A stretch of 64,000 bases of DNA from Alphaproteobacteria bacterium (GTDB lineage Bacteria > Pseudomonadota > Alphaproteobacteria > UBA8366 > GCA-2717185), in contig WLWY01000001.1 of the NCBI GenBank assembly GCA_012103325.1, forward strand, positions 496,001 to 560,000, in the 5' to 3' direction. Position numbers and translations under genes: made by a program. Each line of letters opens with the position of its first letter. Within the stretch, counting starts at the first letter, position 1. The notes below the pieces were generated by a model. It made no database searches. It saw only the letters and a list, made by a program, of their open reading frames with translations, and was not told where the DNA came from. Shown in pieces: positions 33,805 to 42,237 of the stretch.

Positions 33805-34725
33805 CTACCTTACGCGGACCTTGGGCAGCCGGCTCGGACGGACGGACGCCAGGCGCCGCTCGCGATAGAGGATGAACAGGCCACTGGCGACGACGAGCGC
33901 GATACCGGCAAAAACCTCAACGTCCGGAATATCGCTCCAGATCAGGTAGCCCAACAGCAGCGCCCACGCCATCGACATGTACTCCAACGGCGCGATGGCG
34001 GCCGCTTCAGCGTAACGGAACGCCTGGGTCAGGCAGTATTGACCGACTCCGCCAATGATCCCCACGCCGCCCAGCAGCGCCCAATCGACCAGCGACGGCG
34101 GTACCCAACCGAAAGCGGCGACCATTCCCGTACCTGCGGCAGCGCCGGTCAGCGTGAAGTAGAAGGTTATGGATGCAGCGCTATCCGTCGCGCTCAGATG
34201 GCGCACGGTAATGACGGCAAGCGCATAAAGAACCGCGCCGCCAATCGCGGCCAGCGCCCCGATCTGCACCATATCGCCGCCCGGCTGTACGATAACCATC
34301 ACACCGAGGAACCCGACCAGGACCGCGGACCAGCGGAAGACACCGACCTTCTCCCCCAGTAGGGGGATCGACAGGACGGTCATGAACAGCGGTGCGGAAA
34401 ACAGGATTGCCTTGGCGTCCGCCAGATCCATCAGAGCAAAGGCATAGAAGTAGCAGCCCATCGCCGCGAGGCCGATGACGCCACGAACGGCATGGACCAG
34501 CGGCCGTTTCGTACGCAGGGTTGCCAGGCCCCCGGACCGGGCAATGAAATAAAGACACGGCAGCAGTGCGAACACCGTCCGGAAGAAGACGATCTGATGC
34601 ACGGGATAGTCGGCGACTAGCCACTTGACCATCGCATCCATGATCGAAAACAGAAACACGCCAGCAAGCATATGGGTAGCGCCGCGCGCGTTTTGCGCGC
34701 CAGTCGCGGAAAGTGTCGCAGCCAT
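33805..34725 (-). CDS. EamA/DMT family transporter
   Basis: 306 aa with ten hydrophobic segments in two repeated halves, the 10-TMS drug/metabolite transporter pattern. The first half has GVFLFSIMDAMVKWLV and AIRG-type AVRGVIGLAAM; the second GAVLYALAVITVRHL and YMSMAWALLLGYLIWSD. The ending is basic (LYRERRLASVRPSRLPK). Likely an inner-membrane exporter of a small metabolite. It converges with the acyl-CoA dehydrogenase gene with 4 bases between stops. Confidence 0.92.
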   Translation of the reverse strand: MAATLSATGAQNARGATHMLAGVFLFSIMDAMVKWLVADYPVHQIVFFRTVFALLPCLYFIARSGGLATLRTKRPLVHAVRGVIGLAAMGCYFYAFALMDLADAKAILFSAPLFMTVLSIPLLGEKVGVFRWSAVLVGFLGVMVIVQPGGDMVQIGALAAIGGAVLYALAVITVRHLSATDSAASITFYFTLTGAAAGTGMVAAFGWVPPSLVDWALLGGVGIIGGVGQYCLTQAFRYAEAAAIAPLEYMSMAWALLLGYLIWSDIPDVEVFAGIALVVASGLFILYRERRLASVRPSRLPKVRVR

Positions 34726-34918
34726 GACGGCATTCCTTCTGAAACAGTGTTAGAGCGAACCGCGGCGGTGTTCTCGCTCTAATGCGTTACAAATGTGTGA
34801 AGGAATGCGCCTGTTCGATCCCGCTGACCAATGCAATTTTTGCAATGCAGGAAAGTGATTTAGGTATTCGGGAACGGTCCGCGAAAATTCAATAAATCGT
34901 TAACTGTAAATGGCTTTT

Positions 34919-35713
34919 TTATTCCGCGGCTGCGTTTTCGATTGTCCGCAGGCAGTCGTCGTCGAGGTTTTCAAGCGGCGTGAAATCCCGATGCGCCACC
35001 CATTCCGGCCGCTTGAAACGGCGGATGTGATTGTCGATGTGGCAGAGGCTCAGATAGACGATCGTCCGGTCGAAAGGCGACATGTTGGACGGGCTGCCAT
35101 GGACCAGATTGCTGTGGAACAGCACGACCGATCCGGCCTTGCCTTTCGGGGCGATAATGCCGCCCTCATCCACCAGCCGCGTGATCGTATCGTCGTCGAT
35201 CGTCCAGAGCGGATAGCTCGTCGTCTTGAGATCGTGACCGGCATTGATCACGCCACCCTTGTGGCTGCGCGGGATGAACATCAACGCGCCGTTGAACTCG
35301 GTAACGTCATCGACGAACAGGGCGATATTCATGGCCCGCGGCTCGGGCATTTGATCGTCGCGCGACCAGGTGCCGTAATCCTGGTGCCATTGCCAGACAT
35401 CGCCATTGAACGCGGCCTTCGCGTTAACCTTGAATTGATGCATATAGACATCGCCGTCGAGAAGCTGCCGCACCGGGTCCAGCAGGCGGGGATGGCGCCC
35501 GAGACGACGGAAGGTTTCATTGTAGTTCTGTGCCGCAAACGCGGTCCGCGCAGTCTTGCCGTCCTTCTCGCGAAAAACTTCCTCGCGGTCCATCGCGAAG
35601 ATGCGGTGCGCCTCGCGATTGAGCAGATCTACTTCTTCCGCTTCGAACAAATCCGGCAGAAACAGATAGCCTTCGCGGTCGAATTGCTCCAGCTGCGCCT
35701 CGTTAAGCTGCAT
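34919..35713 (-). CDS. phytanoyl-CoA dioxygenase (PhyH) family protein, ectoine-hydroxylase-like
   Basis: 264 aa from ATG 35713, preceded by GGAGA; a longer frame from 35743 lacks a ribosome site. Fe(II) ligands His110 and Asp112 (WQWHQDYGTW) and His205 (LVHGSPSN), 2-oxoglutarate contact Arg216 (DRTIVYLS). The segment WSRDDQMPEPRAMNI resembles ectoine hydroxylase and relatives, but the exact EctD motif (WHSDFETWH) is not present and no ect genes are nearby. It lies downstream of a sulfotransferase on the same strand; hydroxylation after or before sulfation of a small molecule is possible. Confidence 0.9.
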   Translation of the reverse strand: MQLNEAQLEQFDREGYLFLPDLFEAEEVDLLNREAHRIFAMDREEVFREKDGKTARTAFAAQNYNETFRRLGRHPRLLDPVRQLLDGDVYMHQFKVNAKAAFNGDVWQWHQDYGTWSRDDQMPEPRAMNIALFVDDVTEFNGALMFIPRSHKGGVINAGHDLKTTSYPLWTIDDDTITRLVDEGGIIAPKGKAGSVVLFHSNLVHGSPSNMSPFDRTIVYLSLCHIDNHIRRFKRPEWVAHRDFTPLENLDDDCLRTIENAAAE

Positions 35714-35800
35714 GGCTGTCTCCTTAAGCCCTTCGGTCTTCAATTACCGCAGATTAAATCACTATGCGGCCCCGCCGTCACGGCCCATACAACCAATTCC

Positions 35801-36685
35801 TTATGACAGGCCGCCATCCTCCAACCATGCAACATCCGCCGAGGCCAATAGATCCCGAACCCGCGTATCATAGAGCGCCAGATCTTCCGCACTCAGCACA
35901 CCGTCCCACTGATTGCCAGACCCCTTGTTGAAGAACCGGCCTTCGTCCTTCCAGCGCCCCTGCCCGGCGCCGGGCACGAATTGGCTGGCGTTCTTTTTCA
36001 TATTCTCGAAACCCGCCGCCTCCGTCAGCGCATCCATCGTTTCGGCAGGGTGCACGATATCCAGAAAATCCCCAATCAAAGCCATCATCGCACCCAGATC
36101 GTGCTTCATATCAGCGAAGTGCATCAATTCGACGTTCGGCAAATGCTCGAACCGCTTAAAGGTCTCGTAGTGATGGACCAATGCGGCGAGCGAAAAATTG
36201 TCCTCGTCGCCGGCGGCGTAAGGCCGCTGCACCCACTGCCGGAACCCTTCGCCGATATCTTTCGTCGCCCGGTGCGCATTCACGCCATTGGCCTGATTGG
36301 TTGCGTGATTGCGCATCGAAAAATGAACGTCCCGCGGGTCGCGGTAAACGGCGAGATAGATGCATTGCGGATAGTATGGAATGCCGTCCAACGGCGTGTG
36401 AGTCTTGATGAAACGCCGATGCGTCTGCGCTTCCAACATGGCCAGCATTTCGTCCATCGGCTGATGTTTGGCATCCAGCCAGGGCGAAATGACGCCAGGC
36501 TTCACATCGGAATCCGCATGCCCAAAAATCAATAGCGCACAGATCGCCTGCGTCCAGGTCGTGCCGCATTTGGGCGGTGTGCAGATGAAGATGTCATCGT
36601 CCCGGGGGGCGAAACGGTCCCATCGTGCGGTATCGATGACATGGGAAGTATAGGAAACGGTCTGTTGGGGAAGATCAGTGCTCAT
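35801..36685 (-). CDS. PAPS-dependent sulfotransferase
   Basis: 294 aa cytosolic sulfotransferase fold. The 5'-phosphosulfate loop is TPPKCGTTWTQ near residue 36, the 3'-phosphate contact is VYRDPRDVHFSM near 119, and the C-terminal FFNKGSGNQWDGVLS corresponds to the RKGxxGDW motif. The catalytic His lies in KTHTPLDG (KxHxP). It would move sulfate from PAPS to an alcohol or amine. Such genes are sporadic in alphaproteobacteria and here lie next to a PhyH hydroxylase and an EamA exporter, so the three may make and export a sulfated metabolite. Confidence 0.9.
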   Translation of the reverse strand: MSTDLPQQTVSYTSHVIDTARWDRFAPRDDDIFICTPPKCGTTWTQAICALLIFGHADSDVKPGVISPWLDAKHQPMDEMLAMLEAQTHRRFIKTHTPLDGIPYYPQCIYLAVYRDPRDVHFSMRNHATNQANGVNAHRATKDIGEGFRQWVQRPYAAGDEDNFSLAALVHHYETFKRFEHLPNVELMHFADMKHDLGAMMALIGDFLDIVHPAETMDALTEAAGFENMKKNASQFVPGAGQGRWKDEGRFFNKGSGNQWDGVLSAEDLALYDTRVRDLLASADVAWLEDGGLS

Positions 36686-36721
36686 AGGTTCATTATTTTC
36701 TTAACGAAAGCGCTCTGCACG

Positions 36722-36752
36722 AAAAAAAGGGCCGCTTCGGCGACCCCTTTTT
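36722..36752 (-). terminator. terminator of the sdhCDAB operon
   Basis: Read on the minus strand: A-run, GGG(G) and CCG pairing with CGG and CCC around a CTT-type loop, closing with a seven-T run (the complement of 36722-36728). It begins 25 bases after the sdhB stop. The flanking A and T runs make it potentially bidirectional. Confidence 0.8.
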
Positions 36753-36776
36753 CTGCCGTTTGCGTACCGGCGTCGG

Positions 36777-37559
36777 TCAGACCTGACGTTCGACCAGCAA
36801 TTTCTTGATCTCGGCGATCGCCTGAGCCGGATTGAGGCCCTTCGGACAAGTTTTCGAGCAGTTCATGATCGTGTGGCAGCGATAGAGCCGGAACGGATCC
36901 TCGAGGTCGTCGAGGCGTTCGCCGGTATGCTCGTCGCGGCTGTCCACGATCCAGCGATAGGCCTGCAACAGGATTGCCGGGCCGAGATAGCGTTCCGAGT
37001 TCCACCAATAACTGGGGCAGCTGGTCGCACAGGAGAAGCAGAGAATGCACTCATACAGCCCATCCAGCTTCTTGCGTTCCTCCGGCGACTGCAAGCGCTC
37101 GCGGTCCGGCGGCGGCGGCGACTCGGTCTTCATCCACGGCTCGACCGAGGCAAGCTGCGCATAGGCGTTGTTGAGATCGGGCACCAGATCCTTCACCACC
37201 GACATATGCGGCAACGGATAGATCTTCACATCACCCTTGGCGTCGTCGATGTATTTGGTACAGGCCAGTGTGTTGGTGCCGTCGATATTCATCGCGCAGG
37301 AACCGCAAATGCCTTCGCGGCAGGAGCGCCGGAATGTCAGCGTCTGATCGACCTCGTTCTTGATCTTGATCAGCGCGTCGAGAACCATTGGCCCGCAATC
37401 GTCCATATCGACGACATAGGTATCGACCTGTGGGTTTTCCCCATCGTCCGGATTCCAGCGATAGATCTTGAACGTCTTCGTATTGCTGGCGCCTTGCGGT
37501 GCGGGCCAGGATTTTCCCGTGCCGACGCGCGAATTTTTGGGGAGTGTGAATTCGGCCAT
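36777..37559 (-). CDS. sdhB: succinate dehydrogenase iron-sulfur subunit
   Basis: 260 aa. [2Fe-2S] ligands in [10 protein letters not shown] plus a downstream Cys (NTLACTKY), [4Fe-4S] motif [12 protein letters not shown] and [3Fe-4S] motif [14 protein letters not shown]. The usual Ala-Cys-Cys-Ser spacing in the second cluster is Phe-Ser-Cys-Ala here, still C-x2-C-x2-C. It carries electrons from the flavoprotein to the membrane quinone site in complex II of the TCA cycle. Last gene of sdhCDAB; followed by a hairpin terminator. Confidence 0.98.
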   Translation of the reverse strand: MAEFTLPKNSRVGTGKSWPAPQGASNTKTFKIYRWNPDDGENPQVDTYVVDMDDCGPMVLDALIKIKNEVDQTLTFRRSCREGICGSCAMNIDGTNTLACTKYIDDAKGDVKIYPLPHMSVVKDLVPDLNNAYAQLASVEPWMKTESPPPPDRERLQSPEERKKLDGLYECILCFSCATSCPSYWWNSERYLGPAILLQAYRWIVDSRDEHTGERLDDLEDPFRLYRCHTIMNCSKTCPKGLNPAQAIAEIKKLLVERQV

Positions 37560-37615
37560 GATTGCCCCTTTTTATTCCTCTGTCGTAACCGACAATGCGT
37601 TCGAGACGATTCTGA

Positions 37616-39406
37616 CTAGTACACCCGAGCCTTGGGCGGGAAGGGCTGAATCTCGTTGGTCAGCGTCTCCATATGAACCGGGCGGTAATCGATCTTGACG
37701 TTATAGTTTTCGTCAATCCACGCGATCGTGTGCTTCATCCAGTTCTCGTCGTCGCGATCCGGGACATCGTCGCGGGCGTGCGCGCCGCGCGATTCGTTTC
37801 GGTTCGCCGCCGAACTCATCGTAACCGCAGCCTGCTCGACCAGATTCTCGAACTCCAGCGTTTCCACCAGATCGGAATTCCATACCATCGACCGGTCGCT
37901 GACCTTGATGTTGGCCACACCGTCGGTGACGTCCTTCATTTTGGCGACGCCTTCGTCCATGACTTCCTGGGTACGGAACACGGCGCAGTTGTTCTGCATA
38001 ACGTGCTGCATCTGCAGGCGCAGCTCCGCCGTCGGCGTATCGCCATCGGCGTGGCGCAGCTTGTCGAACCGGTCCAACGCATACTCGCCGGCATCCGCAG
38101 GCAGCGGACGATGCGACTCGTTGGGGTCAACAGTATCGCCGCAATGATTCGCCGCCGCACGGCCAAACACCACCAGATCGAGCAGCGAGTTGGAGCCAAG
38201 CCGGTTCGCACCGTGCACGGAAACGCAGGCCGCCTCACCGACCGCCATCAGGCCCGGCACCGGGGTGTCGGGATTGCCGTCCTTCAAGGTCAGCGCCTGG
38301 CCGCGATAGTTCGTGGGAATACCGCCCATGTTGTAGTGACAGGTCGGAATCACGGGAATCGGTTCCGTCGTCACATCGACACCGGCGAATATTTGCGCCG
38401 TTTCCGCGATGCCTGGCAGGCGTTCCTCGATCAATGCCGAATCGAGATGCTCCAGATGCAGATAGATGTGATCTTTCTTTTCGCCGACGCCACGGCCTTC
38501 GCGAATTTCCATCGTCATCGACCGGCTGACCACGTCGCGGCTCGCCAGATCTTTGGCCGACGGGGCGTAGCGTTCCATAAACCGCTCGCCTTCACTGTTC
38601 GTGAGGTATCCGCCTTCGCCGCGTGACCCTTCGGTAATCAGGCAACCTGAGCCATAGATCCCGGTTGGGTGAAATTGCACGAATTCCATATCCTGCATCG
38701 GAAGACCGGCGCGGAAGACCATGCCGGCGCCATCACCCGTGCAAGTATGTGCGGAGGTTGCGGAGAAATAGATCCGGCCGCCACCGCCCGTCGCCATAAT
38801 GACCTGCTTGGCGCGGAACCTGTGGATCGTCCCATCGTCGAGATTCCATGCCATGACGCCACGGCATGCACCATCCTCCATGATCAGGTCGAGCGCAAAG
38901 TATTCGATATAGAACTCGGCTTCGTGTTTCAGTGACTGCTGATACAGCGTGTGCAGCATCGCGTGGCCGGTCCGGTCAGCGGCGGCACAGGTCCGTTGTG
39001 CCTGAACCCCTTCCCCGAATTCCGTCGTCATGCCGCCGAACGCACGTTGGTAGATCTTACCGTCCGGCGTCCGGCTGAACGGCACGCCATAATGCTCAAG
39101 CTCGACGATGGCCGGCACCGCTTCGCGGCACATATATTCGATCGCATCCTGGTCGCCGAGCCAGTCGGAGCCCTTGACGGTGTCGTACATATGCCAGCGC
39201 CAGTCGTCCGGCCCCATATTGCCGAGTGCCGCGGAAACGCCACCCTGCGCCGCAACGGTATGGCTGCGGGTCGGAAAAACCTTGGTAATGCACGCTGTCT
39301 TCAGCCCGCGCTCGGCCAAGCCAAAGGTGGCGCGCAACCCGGCGCCGCCGGCGCCGACGACGACGACATCATATGTATGATCGATAATCGGATATGCCTG
39401 ACCCAT
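37616..39406 (-). CDS. sdhA: succinate dehydrogenase flavoprotein subunit
   Basis: 596 aa, normal length. [15 protein letters not shown] is the FAD fold; [11 protein letters not shown] carries the His that binds FAD covalently. [21 protein letters not shown] and the active-site Arg region SRSMTMEI are as in other SdhA proteins. It oxidises succinate to fumarate at the cytoplasmic face of the membrane. Starts 6 bases after sdhD. Confidence 0.98.
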   Translation of the reverse strand: MGQAYPIIDHTYDVVVVGAGGAGLRATFGLAERGLKTACITKVFPTRSHTVAAQGGVSAALGNMGPDDWRWHMYDTVKGSDWLGDQDAIEYMCREAVPAIVELEHYGVPFSRTPDGKIYQRAFGGMTTEFGEGVQAQRTCAAADRTGHAMLHTLYQQSLKHEAEFYIEYFALDLIMEDGACRGVMAWNLDDGTIHRFRAKQVIMATGGGGRIYFSATSAHTCTGDGAGMVFRAGLPMQDMEFVQFHPTGIYGSGCLITEGSRGEGGYLTNSEGERFMERYAPSAKDLASRDVVSRSMTMEIREGRGVGEKKDHIYLHLEHLDSALIEERLPGIAETAQIFAGVDVTTEPIPVIPTCHYNMGGIPTNYRGQALTLKDGNPDTPVPGLMAVGEAACVSVHGANRLGSNSLLDLVVFGRAAANHCGDTVDPNESHRPLPADAGEYALDRFDKLRHADGDTPTAELRLQMQHVMQNNCAVFRTQEVMDEGVAKMKDVTDGVANIKVSDRSMVWNSDLVETLEFENLVEQAAVTMSSAANRNESRGAHARDDVPDRDDENWMKHTIAWIDENYNVKIDYRPVHMETLTNEIQPFPPKARVY

Positions 39407-39412
39407 TGCGCC

Positions 39413-39796
39413 TTACCCTCCGAACGCGACTTTTAGTACGGCGAACGCCGCGGCGACCGCGAGCAAAAGACTCGCACCCTTCATCACCATCAGCGACGCG
39501 ATCTTCACCCCTTCGCCATGGACGTAATCTTCGATCACGACCTGGAGGCCAAGCTGCATATGGTGAAATGTGGCCGCGATCATAACAATCATCAGCACCG
39601 CGGTTGTCGGTGCCTGCAACCACGCCGTCGCCGTCGCATGATCTTCGCCCGCGAGCGCAATTACGGAGTATACGAACCAGAGCGTCAAAGGGATCAATGC
39701 AACGGCAGTAACCCGCTGCATCCAGAAATGTTCGGTCCCGCTCTTCGCGGAGCCAAGGCCGCGAACGCGGCCAAGAGGCGATCTGAGGCTCATCAC
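39413..39796 (-). CDS. sdhD: succinate dehydrogenase membrane anchor subunit
   Basis: 127 aa with three hydrophobic segments. The heme/quinone region is TFHHMQLGLQVVIEDYVHG. It anchors the SdhAB catalytic part and helps form the ubiquinone site. The ATG overlaps the sdhC stop by four bases (ATGA), so translation is coupled. Confidence 0.95.
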   Translation of the reverse strand: MMSLRSPLGRVRGLGSAKSGTEHFWMQRVTAVALIPLTLWFVYSVIALAGEDHATATAWLQAPTTAVLMIVMIAATFHHMQLGLQVVIEDYVHGEGVKIASLMVMKGASLLLAVAAAFAVLKVAFGG

Positions 39797-40194
39797 ATTC
39801 CTCCCATCGCGGAATAACCGGCAATCCAGGCCAGCACCGTAAACACCACCGACGCCGCGAAAACCAGATATCCGGAATTTCGCGCCGTATCGAGCTCAAA
39901 ACCCCGGCCGGTGTCCCAAACGAGATGCCGGATGCCGTTGCACAAATGATAAAATAAGGCCCAGGTCCAGCCCAGCAAACACAGTTTGCCGAACCAATGC
40001 GCGATGACGGTTTGCACCACATCGAACGCAGATGCGCCATTCGCGAGCGCCATAAGCCACCAGACCATGATAACCGTGCCGACTGCAAGACCGACGCCGG
40101 AGGCGCGGTGCAGAATCGACAGCGCCATCGTCCATTGCCAAGCGTAAATTTGCAGATGCGGCGAAAGCGGTCTGTCGCCGTTGCTCATAGCCAC
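39793..40194 (-). CDS. sdhC: succinate dehydrogenase cytochrome b556 subunit
   Basis: 133 aa, three membrane segments. RPLSPHLQIYAWQWTMALSI is the conserved N-terminus, SILHRASGVGLAVG contains the quinone-site Ser-x3-Arg, and YHLCNGIRHLVWDTG carries the heme-ligating His. First gene of sdhCDAB; GAGAGGGGGG lies just upstream of the ATG. The operon promoter must lie in the AT-rich gap beyond 40195. Confidence 0.97.
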   Translation of the reverse strand: MAMSNGDRPLSPHLQIYAWQWTMALSILHRASGVGLAVGTVIMVWWLMALANGASAFDVVQTVIAHWFGKLCLLGWTWALFYHLCNGIRHLVWDTGRGFELDTARNSGYLVFAASVVFTVLAWIAGYSAMGGM

Positions 40195-40423
40195 CCCCCT
40201 CTCAACGACCCCGATGCGTCCCGTATCGATCGATTTTGATCAATAGAGTCATTACTTTGACTTACGCTGCTTTAGAAGCCAAGTCAACGATACCAACAAT
40301 ATAGCATAGTACCCGTCGGATAAAGTTTCGTAAATTTCTATCATTTGCATTAAACCAACTTGCGAAATACAAACGTCGATAGAGTATATCTAAGAGTTTG
40401 CAAAATATTGGAAATGCAACGCT

Positions 40424-40432
40424 TGTGGATAA
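40424..40432 (-). promoter_or_regulatory. DnaA-box match (TTATCCACA)
   Basis: The plus strand reads TGTGGATAA, the complement of the consensus TTATCCACA with no mismatch. It lies in AT-rich intergenic DNA 44 bases before a second match. Confidence 0.5.
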
Positions 40433-40475
40433 CATGGTGGAAAATTGGCGGGGTGCTTGTGCGAGGACTTGCCTC

Positions 40476-40484
40476 TTATACACA
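40476..40484 (+). promoter_or_regulatory. DnaA-box match (TTATACACA)
   Basis: Fits the relaxed consensus TTATNCACA. Opposite orientation to the box at 40424. Two boxes are too few to call an origin with confidence. Confidence 0.45.
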
Positions 40485-40724
40485 ACATTTTCGGGCACAG
40501 TCCGGAATTCGGATGGACTCCCGCGCAAGAAGCTTCGAACATTGGAGACGGCACGCGTTAGCGTCGGAACTTGAGTGGGGCACTCGGTAAAGTCGTTTCC
40601 AAGCATTTTGGAGGGGGTGGCGTTGGGGGCAGTACGGAGAGTTTCGAGGGTGGGTTGGGTCTATTGGCTAAATCCATTCGGCTCTGGTGGCGTCTGGTCC
40701 GCTTTTTAGGAATAGACCCCACCC

Positions 40725-41351
40725 GCGGAAAAATGCGTTTCGCTGGTGAACATCGGTTTGCGGAGGGGGACGGCTCGCCAATCAGTTGGTCCAATTAGGC
40801 TGATAGCCGCCGTCGCGGCGCCAGCGCCAAGGAAAATGGCTCCCTGTGATTTTCCTGCAGCGCCAAGGCGCCCGGTGCAACATACCGGACCCACGGAAAC
40901 CGAAGGATGCAGCGTCGGATAGTCTCCGGGACGAGAAAGCCGTTTCCCGACGGTCGACCGTACCCCGCCGCTGGGATGTTGCTCCCGCTCGGCCAAGGAG
41001 CGCCGCGATGCGTCTTGTCCAAGCCCTTTGCGGGGTTTGCGCCACGTTGCACCGTCAGGTGGAGCGGGCAACTTGGTCAGCGTCTGGTCCGGAGGCGCTG
41101 ACCGGTTCGGCAAAGGATCCTGTGCGACGCAAATTTCTCGGGCCGCCCCTTGCGGTCTACGAGCGATGCATTTTTCGCGTCGACACAGCCCACCTCGGGG
41201 GGCTGTGGGCAAAGTGGGACGATGGGTTTGTTTGCCAGGAAACCTATAATCCCGCGATGCCGGGAAGCGCCGCGCTTCGCGCGCCCGGAGCGATTGCTCC
41301 AACGGCGTCGGAAATGCCTTCTGCACTGGCGTTTCCGACGCCTTCTTTTTT
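40725..41351 (+). ncRNA. candidate structured non-coding RNA of unknown class
   Basis: Gene-free and rich in inverted repeats: GCAACAT (40877-40883) with ATGTTGC (40976-40982); GGTCAGCG (41075-41082) with CGCTGACC (41096-41103); CACAGCCC with GGGCTGTG near 41184-41207; GGAGC-GATT-GCTCC near 41287-41300. A long-range pairing of CGCG(G)AAAAATGC (40724-40736) with GCATTTTTCGCG (41168-41179) could close a domain of about 450 bases. It ends in a 15-bp terminator. I looked for hallmarks of RNase P RNA, tmRNA, 4.5S and 6S RNA by eye and did not find convincing ones. The 5' end is a guess. Confidence 0.35.
41304..41351 (+). terminator. strong intrinsic terminator
   Basis: Stem GGCGTCGGAAATGCC (41304-41318) with GGCGTTTCCGACGCC (41328-41342), 15 pairs including one G-T, a 9-base loop, then TTCTTTTTT. 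It points along the plus strand and ends 45 bases before pdxY, so it must end a transcript made from the gene-free region. Confidence 0.88.
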
Positions 41352-41396
41352 CGCCAGCACTTGCGTCCCCGAATTCCGGCAGCGTATGAAACCCTC

Positions 41397-42230
41397 ATGG
41401 CGATCTTGTCCATTCAGTCCCGGGTAACCAGCGGCTATGTCGGGAACGCCGCCGCAGTGCCGATCCTGCAGCGTCTCGGCCATACCGTATGGCCAATCGA
41501 TACCGTCGCGTTCTCCAACCATCCCGCACACGGCGCCTACAGGGGCGACAAGCGGCGCGCCGAAGAAATCTCATCGCTTGTCCAAGGGCTGGACGAACGC
41601 AACCTGCTGCCGCAGTGCGATGCGCTGCTGACCGGCTATCTCGGTTCGGCCGCGGCCGGCCCCACTGTTCTCGATGCCGCCATGCGGGCTCGCCTCGCAA
41701 ACCCGGATGCGATTTGGTGCTGCGATCCGGTCATGGGCGACAATGGTGCGTTTTATGTCGAAGACGGCATTCCGGCATTCTTCCAAAACGTCGCACTGCC
41801 GGCCGCCGACATGATCCTGCCCAACGCCTTCGAGGCCGCCTACCTGTCGGGTCTCCCCATCGACACAATCGACGATGCCATACGTTCAGCGAACGCGCTG
41901 TTGGATAAGGGACCCAAGACCGTGGTGCTCACGGGGCTGCAGAACGAAGGGTCGGTGGGGGCGCTCGTTGCACAGGCCGGGGATGTCTGGCGCTGTATGG
42001 CAACGCCCATCGACGTTACCGCCCACGGCGCAGGCGACGTATTCGCCGCACTCTTTGTCGGCCGCTATGTCCGATCGCACAATGCCGCCGACGCTCTGGG
42101 TTTTGCCACAGCCGGCGTTCGTTCGATATTACAGATGACCGCAGACAGGCACGCCGTCGACTTGCGTCTGATCGATGCGCTTCCGGCGCTCGATGGTCTG
42201 TCTGCACTGCCCGTCGAAAAGGTAGGCTGA
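41397..42230 (+). CDS. pdxY: pyridoxal kinase
   Basis: 277 aa ribokinase-fold kinase that phosphorylates pyridoxal (vitamin B6 salvage). SRVTSGYVGNAAAVP binds the pyridoxal ring, TVAFSNHPAHGAYRG is the lid region, DPVMGDNGAFYV binds phosphate/metal, and the anion hole is HGAGDVFAALF with catalytic Asp; most family members have Thr or Ser where Ala stands in GAGD, which is tolerated. Chosen ATG at 41397; an upstream TTG overlaps the terminator region. Stands alone behind the terminator at 41304-41351. Confidence 0.92.
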   Translation: MAILSIQSRVTSGYVGNAAAVPILQRLGHTVWPIDTVAFSNHPAHGAYRGDKRRAEEISSLVQGLDERNLLPQCDALLTGYLGSAAAGPTVLDAAMRARLANPDAIWCCDPVMGDNGAFYVEDGIPAFFQNVALPAADMILPNAFEAAYLSGLPIDTIDDAIRSANALLDKGPKTVVLTGLQNEGSVGALVAQAGDVWRCMATPIDVTAHGAGDVFAALFVGRYVRSHNAADALGFATAGVRSILQMTADRHAVDLRLIDALPALDGLSALPVEKVG

Positions 42231-42237
42231 ACGAATC

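Larger units (their letters stand above)
40195..41396. other. 1.2-kb gene-free gap between sdhC and pdxY
   Basis: No reading frame here looks like a protein. The first part (to about 40480) is unusually AT-rich for this genome and holds two DnaA-box matches. The middle (40600-40670) has many G runs on the plus strand. From 40725 to 41351 inverted repeats are frequent and the stretch ends in a strong plus-strand terminator. The sdh promoter must be near 40195-40280. Confidence 0.7.

Noticed and set aside
34919..35713. Ectoine hydroxylase (EctD)
   Set aside because: The exact EctD motif is missing and no ectoine genes are nearby; kept as PhyH family.
40261..40490. Firm call of oriC
   Set aside because: Only two DnaA boxes and no dnaA, hemE or parAB nearby; gene orientation does not support it.
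40262..40606. 114-codon minus-strand frame in the sdhC-pdxY gap
   Set aside because: No ribosome site or domain, crosses the DnaA boxes and AT-rich DNA; likely chance.
40195..41396. RNase P RNA, tmRNA, 6S or 4.5S RNA in the gap
   Set aside because: I did not find the GAGGAAAGUCC, tRNA-like arm or other hallmark sequences; a covariance-model search would settle it.
40846..41427. 193-codon plus-strand frame
   Set aside because: Crosses the terminator and strong inverted repeats and shows no protein-like pattern.
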